Source of the DNA: DATFWC01 sp045801465
Lineage (GTDB): Bacteria; Pseudomonadota; Alphaproteobacteria; Rhizobiales; Xanthobacteraceae
Assembly: GCA_045801465.1 (NCBI GenBank)
Contig: JBJMSU010000140.1
Span: 1 to 42,036, forward strand
DNA length: 42,036 bases
Reading direction: 5' to 3'
Under the pieces are notes generated by a model. The model did not search any database and was not told where the DNA came from. It saw only the letters and a list, made by a program, of their open reading frames with translations. Of this stretch, positions 8,240 to 16,249 are shown in pieces. The stretch's first letter is position 1; every line of letters begins with the position of its first letter. The position numbers were made by a program, and so were the translations under genes.

Positions 8240-9364
8240 ATGAATGCCCGTCGCAACGGCCGTCCGCCGTTCCGTGCCGACCACGTGGGAAGCCTGCTGC
8301 GGCCGACCGTGTTGCGCCAGGCGTTCAAGCACTACGGGGGAAACGAGATCGATGCGCGCGAGTTCGCCGCCATTCAGGACGACTGCATCCGCCAGGTGGT
8401 GCAGCTGCAGGAGGATGCCGGGCTCGACGTCGTGACCGACGGCGAGTTCCGCCGCGGATCGTACTGGGGCCGCTTCGTCGAACGCACGGAGGGGTTCGAG
8501 ATCCGCCCCGCCGTGTTCAAGTTCCGCGACGATCATGGCCATGAGGTTGAATTCACCGCGCCGCATGCGAGAGCCAAGATCAGGCGCACGTGTCCGCTGG
8601 CGGTGGATGAATTCGAGTTCCTGCGCGCCGTCACACACGCCACGCCGAAGATCACCCTGCCGTCTCCTTCGACCATGCATTTCTACCGCTGCACCGATTT
8701 TGCCGACCGCAGCGCCTACGCCGATGCTGAGGAAATCTTCGCCGACCTGAGCCTTGTCTTCCGCGAGGAGATCGCTGAGCTCGCCCGCGCCGGATGTCGC
8801 TACGTGCAGATCGACGAGGTGGCAATCGCGCTTCTGTGCGACCCGGCGATCCGCGACAAGGTCGAAAGCGCCGGCGGCGAGCCCGACGCACTCGTCGGCC
8901 TCTATATCGATGCGATCAACCAAGCGCTCGTCGCTTGCCCGGCCGAGGTCACGGTCGGCGTGCATATGTGCCGCGGCAATTTCAGAGGTCATTACCTCGC
9001 GTCAGGCGGCTACGAGTCGGTCGCCGAGCGGTTCTTTGCCGCGGCAAACGTCAATCATTTCCTGCTCGAGTACGATACGCCGCGCGCGGGCGACTTTGCG
9101 CCGCTGCGGTTCGTGCCGAACCACAAGGGCGTGGTGCTGGGCCTCATCAGCAGCAAGACGCCGGCCCTGGAGCCCCTCGATAGCCTCACAGCGCGCATCG
9201 AGGAAGCCGCGCGCTACATCGACGTCGATCGGCTCGCCATCAGCCCGCAATGCGGCTTCGCCAGCACGGCCGGCGGCAATCCGTTGAGCGAGGCGGACGA
9301 ACGCGCGAAGCTAAAGCTCGTGGTCGCGGCCGCGCGGACGGTCTGGCACGAAGCGACGCAGTAA
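8240..9364 (+). CDS. MetE C-terminal-like zinc methyltransferase (COG0620, YxjG/YxjH type)
   Basis: This is a 374-residue cytoplasmic protein of the cobalamin-independent methionine synthase C-terminal family. Family features are RADHVGSLLRP at the N-terminus, DGEFRRGSYWGRF near residue 72, and the zinc-site pattern: HMCRGN (His and Cys), a Glu in LLEYDTP, and the last Cys in SPQCGFAS. Length matches stand-alone YxjG-like enzymes rather than full MetE (about 760). Such proteins transfer methyl groups to thiols. The methyl donor is unknown and the folate-binding N-terminal half of MetE is absent. The start is fixed by AGGAGG. It is divergent from the acyl-CoA synthetase/liv operon and followed by a dispersed repeat. 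Confidence 0.85.
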   Translation: MNARRNGRPPFRADHVGSLLRPTVLRQAFKHYGGNEIDAREFAAIQDDCIRQVVQLQEDAGLDVVTDGEFRRGSYWGRFVERTEGFEIRPAVFKFRDDHGHEVEFTAPHARAKIRRTCPLAVDEFEFLRAVTHATPKITLPSPSTMHFYRCTDFADRSAYADAEEIFADLSLVFREEIAELARAGCRYVQIDEVAIALLCDPAIRDKVESAGGEPDALVGLYIDAINQALVACPAEVTVGVHMCRGNFRGHYLASGGYESVAERFFAAANVNHFLLEYDTPRAGDFAPLRFVPNHKGVVLGLISSKTPALEPLDSLTARIEEAARYIDVDRLAISPQCGFASTAGGNPLSEADERAKLKLVVAAARTVWHEATQ

Positions 9365-9513
9365 TGATGTGACTGTCTGTTTCGGCCCCCGTTGAGGGCT
9401 TGCTTTTCTCTTCGGGCGTGCCGAACGAGACGCAGCTCGTCCCTTCTCCGGCCGACCATGCCGCATGCTGGTTGCTTAACCTCCTGCATCAGCCTCTATC
9501 GCACCGCCGTAAT

Positions 9514-9620
9514 AGTGCCCCGCTTCCGAAGTTCGTGATACGTTGCAGCATTCTCTGACGCGAACTTACAAACGAGCTTGCGGCAACTGGTGTAGGAACT
9601 TCAAATCGGCGGCACTGGTC
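9514..9620 (-). repeat. Dispersed CTAGTGCC-family repeat, copy 1 (composite of both unit types)
   Basis: Read on the minus strand this runs from CAGTGCCGCCGATTTGAAGTTCCTACA through a middle that includes GCCGCAAGCTCGT to GTATCACGAACTTCGG and AAGCGGGGCACTA. It matches the left half of the unit at 15457-15534 joined to most of the unit at 15547-15599. It occupies most of the 298-base gap between the genes ending at 9364 and starting at 9663; the rest of that gap shows no gene. Confidence 0.75.
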
Positions 9621-9662
9621 ACGTAAGCTTGGGTCATTCACGACAAGATCGGGAACACGGAC

Positions 9663-11036
9663 GTGACGGCGGCGAACACAGGAGGCGCGAGCGCGCATTT
9701 TGCCGATGAGGTCGTCGCGCGCATCGAGCGGCTGCCCGCCTCGGCATGGCAGGTGAAGGTCCGCATCATCATCGGCATCGCGACGTTTTTCGACGCCTTC
9801 GACGCGCTGGCGATCGCCTCGGTTCTTCCAGCGATCGTTCCTTTGTGGAAGCTCAGCCCGCAACAGATCGGGCTGCTGATCTCCGCCGGGTTCCTCGGTC
9901 AACTGATGGGAGCGCTGGTTTTCGGCTGGGTCTCGGAGCGTTACGGCCGCATCACCGCCATGATCTGGTCGGTCGGCATCTTCGCCGTCATGAGCCTCGT
10001 CTGCGCGTTCGCGTGGAACTACGAGTCGCTCCTTGTCTTTCGCACCCTGCAGGGGATCGGGCTCGGCGGCGAGGTCCCGGTCGCGGCGACCTATATCAGC
10101 GAGCTCACCAAGGCCAAAGGGCGCGGCCGCTTCGTCCTCTTGTATGAACTGGTCTTTCCGGTGGGGCTGGTGGGCGCCAGCCTGATCGGCCTGTGGATCG
10201 TGCCGCGCTTCGGCTGGCAATACATGTTCGTCCTCGGTGCAATTCCGGCAATCCTGGCCTTGTTCCTGCAGCGGCTGGTGCCCGAGTCGCCGCGCTGGCT
10301 TGCCGTACACGGACGCAACGAAGAGGCCGAAGCCGCCATCTCCCATATGGAGCGTGAGATCGAGAAGGCGACCGGCAAGCCCTTGCCGCCGCCTGGGCGC
10401 GTGGTGGCGACAAAACTCAGCCGCGCCTCGTGGTCGGATCTCTTTGGCCCGTACTATCTGCGGCGCACCCTCGTCGTCTGGTTGATCTGGTTCTCAGCCT
10501 ATCTGGTGAACTACGGGCTCGCCGTATGGCTGCCGACGCTCTATCGCACCGTCTATCACCTGCCGCTCGAAACTTCGCTCAGGTACGGCCTGATCACTCA
10601 GGCAGCCGGCCTCGTCGGCACGCTGGTGTGCGCCTTCGCCATCGATCGGGTCGGCCGCCGGCCGTGGTTCGCGCTGTCGTTTGCCGGTGCTGCCGTCGCG
10701 CTGATTGCATTGGGACTGCACGGCGCCGATTCCGCCGAACGCGTGCTCGCCTATATCACGCTCGCCTATTTCTTCGTCAGCACGATCAATCTCGGTGTCT
10801 ATCTCTACACGCCCGAACTTTACCCCACGCGGGCGCGGGCGCTTGCGGTGGGAACGGCCTCGGCCTGGCTGCGCTTGGCGTCCATGATCGGACCGACGAT
10901 CGTTGGAATGATGCTCGCGTCCGGTCTCGGATCCGTCTTCGTGTCCTTCGGCATCGTCGCGGCAGTGACAGCCCTGATCACGGCACTGTTTGCCGTCGAA
11001 ACCAAGGGACGCGTGCTCGAGGAAGTGTCTCCTTAA
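9663..11036 (+). CDS. MFS transporter, sugar/aromatic-acid porter type
   Basis: This is a 457-residue inner-membrane carrier with 12 predicted helices split by a central cytoplasmic loop (about residues 205-260). The hallmark motif GWVSERYGRITAM follows helix 2, RTLQGIGLGGEVPVAATYISE marks helix 4, VPESPRWLAVHGR closes the first half, and YTPELYPTRARALAVGTASAWLR lies in helix 10-11. These belong to the sugar-porter and metabolite:H+ symporter branch (shikimate, benzoate, dicarboxylate-type relatives). The start is GTG 9663, giving a polar N-tail before helix 1. A second, unrelated MFS gene follows after 54 bases and may be cotranscribed. Substrate is not determinable here. Confidence 0.87.
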   Translation: MTAANTGGASAHFADEVVARIERLPASAWQVKVRIIIGIATFFDAFDALAIASVLPAIVPLWKLSPQQIGLLISAGFLGQLMGALVFGWVSERYGRITAMIWSVGIFAVMSLVCAFAWNYESLLVFRTLQGIGLGGEVPVAATYISELTKAKGRGRFVLLYELVFPVGLVGASLIGLWIVPRFGWQYMFVLGAIPAILALFLQRLVPESPRWLAVHGRNEEAEAAISHMEREIEKATGKPLPPPGRVVATKLSRASWSDLFGPYYLRRTLVVWLIWFSAYLVNYGLAVWLPTLYRTVYHLPLETSLRYGLITQAAGLVGTLVCAFAIDRVGRRPWFALSFAGAAVALIALGLHGADSAERVLAYITLAYFFVSTINLGVYLYTPELYPTRARALAVGTASAWLRLASMIGPTIVGMMLASGLGSVFVSFGIVAAVTALITALFAVETKGRVLEEVSP

Positions 11037-11090
11037 GCCGAAGGCCGCCGCTCTGGCAAGAATCATCCCTCGCGAACAGAAACAGGTCTC

Positions 11091-12260
11091 GTGCCGCGCC
11101 GCCTTCTCCTGAACGTCATCCTGCTGTGGCTGATCGGCAATGCGTTGCGGATACCGATCCTGGCGGTGCCGCCGGTCATTCCTCGAATCCATACGGATCT
11201 GGATATGTCGGCCACGGCCGTCGGGGTTCTCGGCGGTCTTCCTGTCGTCCTGCTCGCAACGGCGGCCCTGCCCGGCTCGCTGGTGATCGCGCGTCTGGGT
11301 CCGGTGCGGGCCGTGGTGGCGGGACTGCTCATCGCCGCGCTCGCCGGCGGGTTGCGCGGCGCCATTCCCAACGTCGCCTGGCTCTATGTCATGACGATCG
11401 CCATGGCGGCAGGGATCGCTGTCGCGCAGCCCGCCATGCCGGCGCTGGTGCGCTCATGGACCCCAGAGCGCATCGCCTTCGCGACAGCGGCCTATACCAA
11501 CGGCTTCCTGACCGGCGGCACGCTTGCCGTCATGCTGACGCTTCCCGTCGTGCTGCCCCTCACGCACGATTCCTGGCAGCGCGCGCTCGCCGTCTGGTCG
11601 CTCCCAGTGTTCGCAATCGCCGTGCTCGTCGTCTTCTCAAGCCCGCCCGACACCAAGAGCTCGGGGCCGGCGCGACCGCGCTGGTGGCCGGACTGGAAGG
11701 ATGGATTGATTTGGCGGCTCGGGCTGACCTTCGGCAGCGTCAACGCCATGTATTTCGGCTCCAACACGTTCCTGCCCGATTATCTCACCGTGCACGGCCG
11801 CCCCGACCTGATCAGCGCGGCGTTGACGGCCCTGAATTTCGGGCAGTTGCCGGCCTCATTCCTGCTGCTTGGCATGGCGAGCCGGCTCGAGCTGCGCGTG
11901 TGGCCGTTTCTGGCTTTCGGCCTCACCTGCGTGGTCAGCATTATCGGCATCGTCGTCACGGCCAGCGCCTGGACGGTGGTGTGGGCCGCCGTGCTCGGCT
12001 TTGCGGCCGCCGGCGTGTTCGTGCTGGTGCTGGCGCTGCCGCCGCTGTTGCGCCCGGCGGCGGACGTCGCGCGGATCTCCGCCGCCATGATGACGGTGAG
12101 CTATACGCTGGCGATGATCACTGCCGTGGCGAGCGGCGCTGCGTGGGATTTAACCGGCATCCCGGCCGCGGCCTTCGGACCAATCGCGGCCTGTGCGCTG
12201 CTGCTCCTGTTCGTGCCCGCCACGATCAGCTTCGAGCGCTCCGCCGGCGTCGATCGATAG
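11091..12260 (+). CDS. CynX/NimT-like MFS transporter
   Basis: This is a 389-residue inner-membrane protein with 12 hydrophobic segments and short loops. The N-terminal half fits the CynX/NimT family: GNALRIPILAVPPVIPRI in helix 1, then a segment with DLDMSATAVGVLGGLPVVL. Family members include the E. coli cyanate carrier CynX and 2-nitroimidazole exporter NimT, but most have unknown substrates. The start is GTG 11091 with a weak ribosome site. It lies 54 bases after another MFS gene and converges with the binding-protein gene ending at 12279. No cyanase or other cyanate gene is nearby, so a cyanate role is not supported. Confidence 0.8.
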   Translation: MPRRLLLNVILLWLIGNALRIPILAVPPVIPRIHTDLDMSATAVGVLGGLPVVLLATAALPGSLVIARLGPVRAVVAGLLIAALAGGLRGAIPNVAWLYVMTIAMAAGIAVAQPAMPALVRSWTPERIAFATAAYTNGFLTGGTLAVMLTLPVVLPLTHDSWQRALAVWSLPVFAIAVLVVFSSPPDTKSSGPARPRWWPDWKDGLIWRLGLTFGSVNAMYFGSNTFLPDYLTVHGRPDLISAALTALNFGQLPASFLLLGMASRLELRVWPFLAFGLTCVVSIIGIVVTASAWTVVWAAVLGFAAAGVFVLVLALPPLLRPAADVARISAAMMTVSYTLAMITAVASGAAWDLTGIPAAAFGPIAACALLLLFVPATISFERSAGVDR

Positions 12261-12278
12261 CAGCGCCGCCGCCAAGCC

Positions 12279-13259
12279 TCACAACCCCGTCAGGGCGCGC
12301 TGGTAATAGGAGAGATCGAGATACTTGTCGGGCGCTGCTGCAGCGCCGCCTTCGAATTCGGCGCGCAGGCGCAGAACGTTCTTGAAGCCCTCCAGGTCGA
12401 ACTTGGCGTCACGGGCGAGACCGGTGGCGGGATCGGCCTCGATCTCGTAGCAGCGCGCCGCCAGCTCGGGCGACAACTTGAGGCCGTCGACCAGCAGCTT
12501 GATGGCCTCCTGCTTGTTCGGCGGATCGAGGCTCCAGCGCAGCGCCTGCACATAGGCTTGCACATAGCGCACCATCGTATCGGCATTCTTCTCCGCCCAC
12601 GACCGCATGACGAATCCTCCGGTCGCCTGGTAGGCGCCGACCGATCTGACGCCGAGGCCCATGTCCTTGAGGCCCGCTTCGACCGCCCGCAGCGAGAACG
12701 GCGGATTGAGCATCGTCGCCTTCAGGGACTTGTCCTGCACGACGGCCTCAAAGCGCCGGAACGAGGCGCCGACCGCCTTCACGTCGTAGTCGGTGCCGCG
12801 CTTGAGCCCGTGCTGACGAAGAATCTCGTAGAGCAGGAATGCATATGCGGTGTTCACGGCATCGACGGCGACTGTCTTGCCGCGTACGTCCTGGACGGAA
12901 TTGATGTCCGGCTGAACAATCAGGCTGTTGAAGCCGTTGTCGCCGCCCATGAAGATCACAGCGTCGGCTTTCGCCACCTCCACCATGGCGACGCTATTGT
13001 CGATTGCTCCATGCACGATCTGCCAGCGGCCTTCTGCAAGCCCGTTGCGCAGCTCGTCCGAGCTCGGGGCGATCTTCATGTCGACCTTGAGGCCGTGCCT
13101 GGCAAAAAATCCTTTCGACTGGGCGGCGAACAGGGGCAGATTCTGCATCCCCTGAAACACCATGATGGTGAGCGGCGTCCCCGCCGCCGCCGGCGCAACG
13201 AACCCCATGATTGCCGCCAAAGCGATCCCGATCGCCGATTTGCCCAGCCATGCGCTCAC
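12279..13259 (-). CDS. NMT1/SsuA-type ABC substrate-binding protein
   Basis: This is a 326-residue periplasmic receptor of the NitT/TauT (NMT1) family. The frame opens upstream at 13313, but GTG 13259 is preferred: AAGGAG stands 7 bases before it and the product starts VSAWLGKSAIGIALAAIMGF, a signal peptide ending around AAAG. Family text is seen at FAAQSKGFFARHGLKVDMKI and VRGKTVAVDAVNTAYAFLLY. Relatives bind sulfonates, nitrate, pyrimidine precursors or other small anions. No permease or ATPase gene is adjacent; instead it follows a COG4091 dehydrogenase after 34 bases, so the two are probably one operon. Confidence 0.82.
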   Translation of the reverse strand: MSAWLGKSAIGIALAAIMGFVAPAAAGTPLTIMVFQGMQNLPLFAAQSKGFFARHGLKVDMKIAPSSDELRNGLAEGRWQIVHGAIDNSVAMVEVAKADAVIFMGGDNGFNSLIVQPDINSVQDVRGKTVAVDAVNTAYAFLLYEILRQHGLKRGTDYDVKAVGASFRRFEAVVQDKSLKATMLNPPFSLRAVEAGLKDMGLGVRSVGAYQATGGFVMRSWAEKNADTMVRYVQAYVQALRWSLDPPNKQEAIKLLVDGLKLSPELAARCYEIEADPATGLARDAKFDLEGFKNVLRLRAEFEGGAAAAPDKYLDLSYYQRALTGL

Positions 13260-13293
13260 GTCGTTTCTCCTTTCACGCAGGTCTACCCATGGA

Positions 13294-14667
13294 TCATGGT
13301 GATAACACCGCATCGGCAGCCGAAGTCCGCGGCGCGAACGCCGCCTCCATCTCGCGGCGGACCTTCACGGCGAAATCGTTGCGGTCGTACTCCACGTCGG
13401 TCCATTTGAGCCGATCGCCCGCAGCGACGTCGCGTTTGAGCTTGACGTTGTGGGCGAGCCCAAGCGGAAGGTGACCCTCGGCGAGCGAGCGTGCGGCCGG
13501 CGTCTGCTTGCCCCAGACACAATACCCGCCTTCACCGTCGAGCATCTCGCCCGTGCGCAGGTTACGCTTGGCGGTGGCGACCACATCGGAGCGAAAGCCG
13601 GTGGGGACTCCCGTGGGCTCCCGGCGCAGTGCCGCGCTCGCCACCGAGACGCCGAGCTCGAGCCCGATCATATGGATCGGCCGGTAGAGAGCGGCGTAGC
13701 GCCCACTCTGGTCGGGCAGCAGGTGATATTCCTTGAAGCAGCGCCGCGCATACTCGCTGTCGCCCTCGATCACCACGTAGGTTCCGAGCGCAAGGTGATG
13801 CGGCACGTCGCTGCCGTCGCGGGTGACGGACGAGACCACTTCCGTGACGCCGGCCTTCTCGAGCGTACCGCCGGCGGCGCGCGGCTTGCACACTTGCGCG
13901 AGCTCGAACCGCGTCGCCGGCGGAAACCCCAGGCCTTCGCTCTGCGGCTCGAGCCCGGTCGCGTTGCACACTGCCGTCATCTCGATGCCGGATTTCGTGC
14001 CGTCGACGAAGCTGTTGAACATTTTCGGATTGATCGAATTGCGGTCTTCGATGTGCAGATACCTGTCGAGGATGTCCCACAACGTGTCGGGCGTGGATTG
14101 GTGATAGGACGGCTCGTAGCGCGTGCCTTTGCCGGCGGCAACCACCGTGAATCCGCAGGTGCGCGCCCAATCCACGTGCTCGCAGATCAGCGCCGGCTGA
14201 TCGCCCCAGGCAAGGCTGTAGACCACGTTGGCGGCCCTCGCCTTGCGTGCGAGGAGCGGCCCGGCCACCGCGTCGGCCTCGACATTCACCATGACGATAT
14301 GCTTGCCGTGCGCGATTGTCGTCAGCGCATGACGAATGCCCGCCTCGGGGATGCCGGTCGCTTCGACGATCACCTCGATCTCGGGACATGCGATCAGGGC
14401 CTCGGCATCGGCGCCGACGTGGGTCGCCCGCCGCCTCAGCGCGTCGTTCAGCGACGCCGCCGAGAACGCCTCGTCGCTCCACCCGGCGCGCGAGAGCTGC
14501 GCGCGGGCGTGCGCGACGTCGAGATCGGCAATGCCGACGAGGTGCATGCCGCGCGTGCGGCGCACCTGCGTCATGAACATGGTGCCGAACTTGCCGGCTC
14601 CGATCAGGCCGACCGTCACCGGTCGCCCCGCCGCCTCCCGCTGCAGCAGCATCGCGTGCAAATTCAC
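13294..14667 (-). CDS. COG4091-type homoserine-dehydrogenase-like oxidoreductase with SAF domain
   Basis: This is a 457-residue cytoplasmic protein with an N-terminal Rossmann fold (TVGLIGAGKFGTMFM, GxGxxG, about residues 18-32), a central oxidoreductase domain (VEATGIPEAG; VMVNVEADAVAGP) and a C-terminal SAF-type domain (AKRNLRTGEMLDGEGGYCVW). This is the layout of COG4091, annotated as predicted homoserine dehydrogenases with a SAF domain. True homoserine dehydrogenase is unlikely because no threonine-pathway gene is near. The start is GTG 14667, with GGAGGAA 7-13 bases upstream; the frame opens earlier at 14709. It is followed by a binding-protein gene. I infer oxidation of an imported small hydroxy acid or sugar acid. 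Confidence 0.78.
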   Translation of the reverse strand: MNLHAMLLQREAAGRPVTVGLIGAGKFGTMFMTQVRRTRGMHLVGIADLDVAHARAQLSRAGWSDEAFSAASLNDALRRRATHVGADAEALIACPEIEVIVEATGIPEAGIRHALTTIAHGKHIVMVNVEADAVAGPLLARKARAANVVYSLAWGDQPALICEHVDWARTCGFTVVAAGKGTRYEPSYHQSTPDTLWDILDRYLHIEDRNSINPKMFNSFVDGTKSGIEMTAVCNATGLEPQSEGLGFPPATRFELAQVCKPRAAGGTLEKAGVTEVVSSVTRDGSDVPHHLALGTYVVIEGDSEYARRCFKEYHLLPDQSGRYAALYRPIHMIGLELGVSVASAALRREPTGVPTGFRSDVVATAKRNLRTGEMLDGEGGYCVWGKQTPAARSLAEGHLPLGLAHNVKLKRDVAAGDRLKWTDVEYDRNDFAVKVRREMEAAFAPRTSAADAVLSP

Positions 14668-14738
14668 CGCTCGATTCCTCCGGCCCTCCACCAAGCAGAA
14701 TGACAGCACGGCGCAGCGATGAGAGACAAGCGTGCCTG

Positions 14739-14763
14739 CGGAACTTCAAATCGGCGGCACTAG
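14739..14763 (-). repeat. Dispersed CTAGTGCC-family repeat, copy 2 (left end only)
   Basis: On the minus strand this is CTAGTGCCGCCGATTTGAAG followed by TTCCG, matching the left end of the unit at 15457. Its terminal CTAG contains the TAG stop codon of the minus-strand gene 14760-15362. Beyond about 14739 the similarity stops, so this is a truncated copy. Confidence 0.7.
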
Positions 14764-15362
14764 CGGCACATGGCGCTGGTCACGTAGGTCTCGGTGCCGC
14801 ATTTGCCGACCGGCTTCTCGCTGGCAATCCAGCCCCAGACCGGACATTTCTGTTCCGATTGAATGTGCAGGCTGGTGCCGGCCGAATATCCCTTCGACCG
14901 GCACAACGCCTCGGTTGCCGTCAGGCAGTCGGGGCCGCCCGTCGCAGTGCGGATGCAATGCTGGCGCCCCGTGACAATCAAGGTGGGCGGAATGCGCACG
15001 ACCTTGGAGGCGGCGTCCGCCGCACCCTTGGCGGCCTCGCTGGCCTGATCGCCGAGGCCACCGACGGCATCGCGCGCGCTGCTCAGTCCCGACGTCACGG
15101 TGCCGATCGACGTGTCGACCCAGCGGCCGATGGTGCCGAACAAGCCAGGTGGGCTCGGCGATGGCGGCTGCACGTCCGGTGACAGCGCCGGCATTTGCGG
15201 CGCCGCCGGCACCGCCTCGGGCTGCGCCGCAGGTGCGACGCCCAATTGCGGTGCCGGGGTGCTCTGCGCGAGTGCCGCACAGGCAAAGGACAGGGCGGCG
15301 GCACCGACCGCGCAGTGGATCAGCAGGGCGGGCACGAGCCTCGTATGCGAAGCGACGATCAT
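14760..15362 (-). CDS. Secreted hypothetical protein with six C-terminal cysteines
   Basis: This is a 200-residue protein of unknown function. Residues 1-33 form a signal peptide (LLIHCAVGAAALSFACAALA before QSTPAP). A Pro/Ala-rich linker (about 34-72) follows, then an Ala-rich amphipathic stretch (TSGLSSARDAVGGLGDQASE), and last a compact domain with six cysteines (RQHCIRTATGGPDCLTATEALC ... KC ... KC ... MC). Six cysteines would allow three disulfides, fitting a periplasmic or surface location. The stop codon TAG lies inside a dispersed palindromic repeat, so the present C-terminus may have been set by the repeat. No neighbour suggests a role. Confidence 0.65.
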   Translation of the reverse strand: MIVASHTRLVPALLIHCAVGAAALSFACAALAQSTPAPQLGVAPAAQPEAVPAAPQMPALSPDVQPPSPSPPGLFGTIGRWVDTSIGTVTSGLSSARDAVGGLGDQASEAAKGAADAASKVVRIPPTLIVTGRQHCIRTATGGPDCLTATEALCRSKGYSAGTSLHIQSEQKCPVWGWIASEKPVGKCGTETYVTSAMCR

Positions 15363-15456
15363 CGCACGTCACCTGCCGCAAGCGCCGTTCCGGCGCAAGC
15401 GTATCGGTGGTTTTTCGGTGATCCTGCGCACCGGCATGGCGAAAATGAGGACATGG

Positions 15457-15534
15457 CTAGTCCCGCCGATTTGAAGTTCCTACAGCGCCTGCCGCAATCT
15501 CGTCTAGGAACTTCAAATCGAAAAGCGGCACTAG
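15457..15534 (+). repeat. Dispersed CTAGTGCC-family repeat, copy 3a (complete palindromic unit)
   Basis: The 78-base unit runs from CTAGTCCCGCC to GCGGCACTAG. Its inner arms CGATTTGAAGTTCCTA (15467-15482) and TAGGAACTTCAAATCG (15505-15520) are a perfect 16-bp inverted repeat around a 22-base loop. It therefore folds as one long hairpin whose ends are CTAGT/ACTAG. The left part recurs at 9567-9620, 14739-14763 and 21237-21280. Confidence 0.85.
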
Positions 15535-15546
15535 AATAATGGTTTG

Positions 15547-15599
15547 CTAGTGTCAGAGGGTGCTGCCATGTATCACGAACTTCGGAAGCGGGGCACTAG
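15547..15599 (+). repeat. Dispersed CTAGTGCC-family repeat, copy 3b (second unit type)
   Basis: The 53-base unit runs from CTAGTGTCAGAG through GTATCACGAACTTCGGAAG to CGGGGCACTAG. It is separated from unit 3a by 12 bases. The same sequence in the opposite orientation forms the left part of the copy at 9514, and its right end recurs at 21280-21306 and 24425-24440. The final CTAG includes the stop codon of the minus-strand gene 15596-16177. Confidence 0.8.
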
Positions 15600-16177
15600 A
15601 ACAGGTAGGTCGCCGCGATGATGCCAAGCACGAGAACGACGAGGCTCAAGGTGAACCAGAACGTCAACCGCTCCTCGATGATGGCCCTGGCGCGCGCGCC
15701 ATAACGATTGAGCAGAAAGGCGACGAGATAGAAGCGCATCCCGCGCGCGATGATGGATAGGAAGATGAACGGGACGATGGGATATTCCGCGAAGCCCGAT
15801 GCGATGGTCACGATCTTGTAGGGGATGGGCGTCACCCCCTTGAACAGGATGATCCAGGTTCCCCATTGGACATAGGCTTCGCGGAAGGCCTCGATCTTGC
15901 CGCTGTAGCCGTAGAGCTGCATCAGCCAGTGTCCGACCGATTCGTAGAGGAAATATCCGATCACCCAGCCGAGCACCCCGCCGGCGACCGACGTGATCGT
16001 GCACAGCGTTGCGTAGAAGTACGCCTTGTCGGGCCGCGCCAGCGCCATCGGGATGAGCATGGCGTCGGGCGGAACCGGGAAGAACGAGCTTTCGACGAAC
16101 GAGACGACGCCCATGATCCAGGACGCGTGCGGCTTGCCGGCCGCAGCGATGCACCAATCATAGAGGCGACGCAGCAT
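15596..16177 (-). CDS. YqaA/DedA-family inner-membrane protein
   Basis: This is a 193-residue membrane protein of the SNARE-associated (VTT) superfamily, YqaA subgroup. Key stretches are FVESSFFPVPPDAMLIPMAL (about residues 27-46), with the Glu and the PVPPD motif, and FKGVTPIPYKIVTIASGFAE (about 112-131), with the family's re-entrant Pro-Ile-Pro. Relatives act in membrane homeostasis and lipid flipping. It probably has four or five helices plus two re-entrant loops. The stop codon TAG (15596-15598) lies in the end of a dispersed repeat. It stands between the secreted protein gene and hisE, with no clear operon. Confidence 0.85.
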   Translation of the reverse strand: MLRRLYDWCIAAAGKPHASWIMGVVSFVESSFFPVPPDAMLIPMALARPDKAYFYATLCTITSVAGGVLGWVIGYFLYESVGHWLMQLYGYSGKIEAFREAYVQWGTWIILFKGVTPIPYKIVTIASGFAEYPIVPFIFLSIIARGMRFYLVAFLLNRYGARARAIIEERLTFWFTLSLVVLVLGIIAATYLF

Positions 16178-16249
16178 GCCGCGCGTGATAGCGGCGCTGG
16201 CCCGGCTTGTCCACGACGCGCGCCGCCGTTGCGGCGATGCAGGAGAGAC

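Noticed and set aside
9379..9420. Terminator-like gcccccgttgagggc followed by a T-rich tract after the MetE-like gene
   Set aside because: The stem is only about three to four pairs and unstable, so it does not qualify as an intrinsic terminator.
11091..12260. Cyanate transport role for the CynX-like MFS gene
   Set aside because: Family resemblance alone does not support it; no cyanase or carbonic anhydrase gene is nearby and most family members have unknown substrates.
13450..14703. A 417-codon plus-strand frame over the COG4091 gene
   Set aside because: Antisense to a gene with a clear Rossmann motif and SAF domain; composition is shadow-like.
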